Part shown: positions 61,545-64,000 of the stretch, piece by piece
Position numbering within the stretch: the stretch's first letter is position 1
Layout of the letters: every line of letters starts with the position of its first letter
Source: Cynocephalus volans
Taxonomy: Eukaryota; Chordata; Mammalia; Dermoptera; Cynocephalidae
DNA length: 64,000 nucleotides
Assembly (NCBI RefSeq): GCF_027409185.1
Contig: NC_084472.1
Span: 20,322,524-20,386,523, forward strand
Direction: 5' to 3'
Program-made: the position numbers and the translations under genes
The notes under the pieces: generated by a model
What the model saw: only the letters and a program-made list of their open reading frames with translations
What the model was told of the DNA's origin: nothing
Database searches by the model: none

Positions 61545-62240
61545 CCCATCCTCTTACCAGGTTCTTGACTCCACCACGGGAAAGAATTCAAAGGCAGAGT
61601 CACAGTAGAAAGTGAGAACAGGTTCAACATAAAAAATAATAGGTACAGATTTTGTAGAGAGAGTGTGGCATAGCTCCAGAGACTGAGCAGGACCCACTCC
61701 AAGTTTAACACAAAGGCAAGAAATACATACTAAAGTAGAGAGTGCAGGCTGACTCAAGAGAGTGAGCAGGCACTTGCTGAAAGTAAGGTTGATACCAAAG
61801 GAAAGAAATATACACTCCTTGGGCAGAGTGCAAGCTGGTTCCAGGAGAGTGAGCAACAGCCCTGTCTTCTGCTAGGATTCAGCTTTTATAGTATTGCTTC
61901 CTAATGAGTATTCATTGAAGGGGTTGGTTCCCAGTTATGTAACATAGTCTTGCACATGCTCAGTTGGTTTCTTCTCAGAGCGTGTTCATTGGTCAAATTC
62001 TATCCCATGTACCAGGCATATTCAAAAATATTCTGTGCTCTCTAGCACCTCTAGTGGAAGGTCATTCAGAGGATAAACTTCACTTTACTGAGCATGCTCA
62101 GCCACTGGATTTGCATAAGCCAGCCCCTTGTGGTCTCATTTCCCTCATTTTGGTACTGAACATAGGTCTAACTGGCAACAGTAGCTTTCTTCTGGGGGAG
62201 GGGCCTGAGACCTGGGAGAGTGGCTTAAAACCCAGAGGTG
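61545..62240 (-). mobile_element. Endogenous retrovirus LTR (ERV1-like), minus strand
   Basis: On the minus strand there is a TATA box (TATAAAAG, complement of 61883-61890), followed by repeated Ser/Leu-type blocks containing 'gagagtgagca' motifs. The element ends in a U5-like end 'tgaattctttcccgtggtgg' and 'agtcaagaacctgg', typical of gammaretrovirus-class LTRs. The region 61640-61860 carries imperfect ~80-100-bp tandem repeats ('gagagtg..', 'caagaaatacat', 'gaaagaaatataca'). The LTR looks moderately young. I see no gag, pol or env nearby. Boundaries are approximate. Confidence 0.6.
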
Positions 62241-62368
62241 TACCTGAAACCCAAGCCCAGGGAAACCGAGCACCTCCTGTATCCATCTCAGCATTATTTA
62301 TTTTTACCTGAAACCCAAGCCCAGGGAAACTGAACACCTCCTATATCAATTTCAGTGTTATTTGTTTT
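62241..62368 (+). repeat. 64-bp tandem duplication
   Basis: Units at 62241-62304 and 62305-62368, both starting tacctgaaacccaagcccag and ending in a T-rich stretch. They differ at roughly eight positions. Located at the far (U3) end of the minus-strand LTR. Confidence 0.92.
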
Positions 62369-62934
62369 TACTTTTTCTACATATGACCCAGTGGACCATT
62401 TAAATATATATATTGTCTTACATTGCATGCTTATTTTTCATTTATGTTTGTTTCCTATTTTTATTGTGGACATTTGGAGGGCTGAGATTATGTTAGAGTT
62501 CTTTTGTGTCCCTCAGATACCAAGCACCATCCCAGGAACATAATAGAAATGTAAATAATAGCGGATTAACATTTTTAGGGTTTTGCAAATTTTCTTTTCT
62601 TTTTTTATCTGTAGCTGATGATAATTTGTTTTCAATTAGAGATCCCAATTGCTTTTGTGTTCTTGAGACTATGTACTGTATTCTAGTTTCCTATTTACTT
62701 ATTTTTTCTTTTCTGCTTTTTAATTAAATCTTTGGCTTTTTGGATTGTAACTGAGAATCATCTTTCTTGTTTGTAAGCATGCGTGTTGGATCAATCCAAA
62801 CCTTTAAAAATCCACTTCGTTAGCATACAAAGAAGCTTCAGTGTTTTCTCAAATCTTTGTTTTCCCATAGTACTTCTATTTAGGAAGGAAAAAATTTTGT
62901 GAGCCTCTTTTCTTTTTTTAAGTTTATTTATTAA

Positions 62935-64000
62935 TACTATTTTTCTACATTCTATGATGTTGCGGAGCAGTTGGGGGGAGGGGCAGCGGGGAAGGGGAAA
63001 GAAGTAGGGTAGGAGAAGGAGGAAGGAGGAGGGACAGGGTTGAAGCCTATGGCATGCCCCTCATCCCTGCAGGAGAGGCCAGAGGGCCTCTAGTGGTGGC
63101 TTGTTCATAACTGGGCTGGGTAGAGATGTCAGGGCTGTGTGGCTGAAGACCTCACCCCCCACTGCCCCAGCTTGGGAGAGCCCGGGGAACTTCCTGTGGT
63201 GGCTCAGTGGTCATTGCAGGGCTGGCTGCAGGTGTGTGGGTGGGTGTGGCTGAGGCCCTTGTCCCCTGACTGCCCCAGCTCGGGAGAGCCAGGGGTGCTT
63301 CCTGGGGCTGCCCAGTGGTCATTGCTGGGCTGGTTGCAGGTGTCAGGGGTCATGGCTGGAGCCCCCAGCCCTCCCCTCTACCTTGCTTGATAGTCCAGGG
63401 GACTTCTGGTCCTTCTAGATTTTATAGGTGTTCCTCGGTGACGTGAGACCCCCACTAGTTAGTATCAAACTTTGTTTCTGGTCTGTGGGTACTTTGTTTT
63501 TTCTTACAGTTCTGTATTGGATTACTTGCTGTTCCCACCACTTAAACTCTGCACTGGAACCAATCTATTATCCTTTGCTTACTTCTAAAATGGGAGAACT
63601 TCCTGTGGGGACCAGCACCTGAGCTAAATTGTTGCTTTGCTGCTAATTCCCTGGGAAGGCTCTCCGTGCAGCTCAGGTTTTAATGGTTGACTTTATAGGA
63701 ACTTCCGGGTCTCATGAGATCTGGTACACCTGGGTTGTATGGAAACTCTGGTCTGGACCTGAGTCCTTTCAGTGAACTGCACCCTCTGCAGTTCTGCATT
63801 CCTGACCAGTCTCCACTGAGCGGTTCTGCACTGATTGGGGGGCAGATCAGCTGTCCATGCTGTGCCCCAGTGTTCTCCCGGTGGGCCCGTCTCCCCCACA
63901 GACCATACTCCAATCACTTCCCATGGGGCGGGCCATGTGCTGGTCCCTTGCAGTGACTCACTAGCCTCTGAGTGGCTCCTTTCTCAGTTGTCTGTGGCTC
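62935..64000 (+). mobile_element. Putative LINE-1 5' region running off the window
   Basis: A GC-rich minisatellite (63055-63376) is followed by text like old L1 5' UTRs: 'ttcctgtggggaccagcacc', 'attccctgggaaggctctcc', 'gtctggacctgagtcctttc', 'acagaccatactccaatcac', 'gagtggctcctttctcagtt'. If right, the element is in sense orientation and its ORFs lie beyond 64000. This would be the only L1 in the window with a preserved 5' end. The assignment is from memory and tentative. Confidence 0.4.
63055..63376 (+). repeat. ~108-bp minisatellite, 3 copies
   Basis: Two clear units begin actgccccagctygggagag at 63161 and 63269 (period 108), with shared 'cagtggtcattgc' and 'gggctgg(c/t)tgcaggtgt'. A more diverged unit precedes them at about 63055-63160. 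Confidence 0.85.

Overview
This window is vertebrate, and specifically placental-mammal, nuclear DNA. It has multi-kilobase introns with GT/AG splice sites, a CpG-island promoter, and dense LINE-1, LINE-2, MIR, hAT, Tigger and MaLR relics. It is not prokaryotic: there are no operons, CRISPR arrays or ribosome-binding sites. The most informative lineage marker is a set of four tRNA-derived SINEs with A/B boxes and A-tails. They resemble tRNA-Ile and include dimeric copies, and two carry perfect 17-18 bp target-site duplications. From memory these look like the CYN SINEs of colugos (Dermoptera). No Alu is present, which argues against an anthropoid primate. The species call is an inference; a bat carrying a similar tRNA-Ile SINE is the main alternative.

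The only protein-coding gene I can support is the 5' part of TTC39C on the + strand. Four coding exons are present: 11457-11626, 51518-51566, 53479-53607 and 55813-55927. They splice with consistent phases into the first 154 codons plus one base, and the gene runs off the right edge. Exon 1 lies in a strong CpG island (about 10.67-12.05 kb) with GC boxes and an inverted CCAAT box but no obvious TATA box.

Layout. 1-10.67 kb is upstream intergenic DNA with MIR and L1 relics, a solo-LTR-like element split by an insertion, a (TG)29 microsatellite, and a perfect 43-bp inverted repeat about 1.5 kb apart. 10.67-12.05 kb is the promoter island and exon 1. 11.63-51.52 kb is intron 1 (39.9 kb), filled with nested transposons. 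These include an MLT1-type LTR with a perfect 5-bp TSD inside an L2, a MER5A with a perfect 8-bp TSD inside an L1, a Tigger MITE at a TA site inside another L1, two mariner-type MITEs, a 5S rRNA pseudogene, and a 68-bp near-perfect palindrome. 51.5-55.9 kb holds exons 2-4 and short introns, with a 40-bp x3 minisatellite about 0.5 kb upstream of exon 2. 55.9-64 kb is intron 4, with L2 and L1 relics, an ERV LTR on the minus strand with internal tandem repeats, and at the right edge GC-rich minisatellite DNA that looks like the 5' end of an older LINE-1.

I found no undescribed multi-gene system. The best leads are structural: the long inverted repeat, the palindrome, the minisatellites, the nested insertions with legible target-site duplications, and a possible pseudoexon. 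TTC39C itself is poorly characterised.
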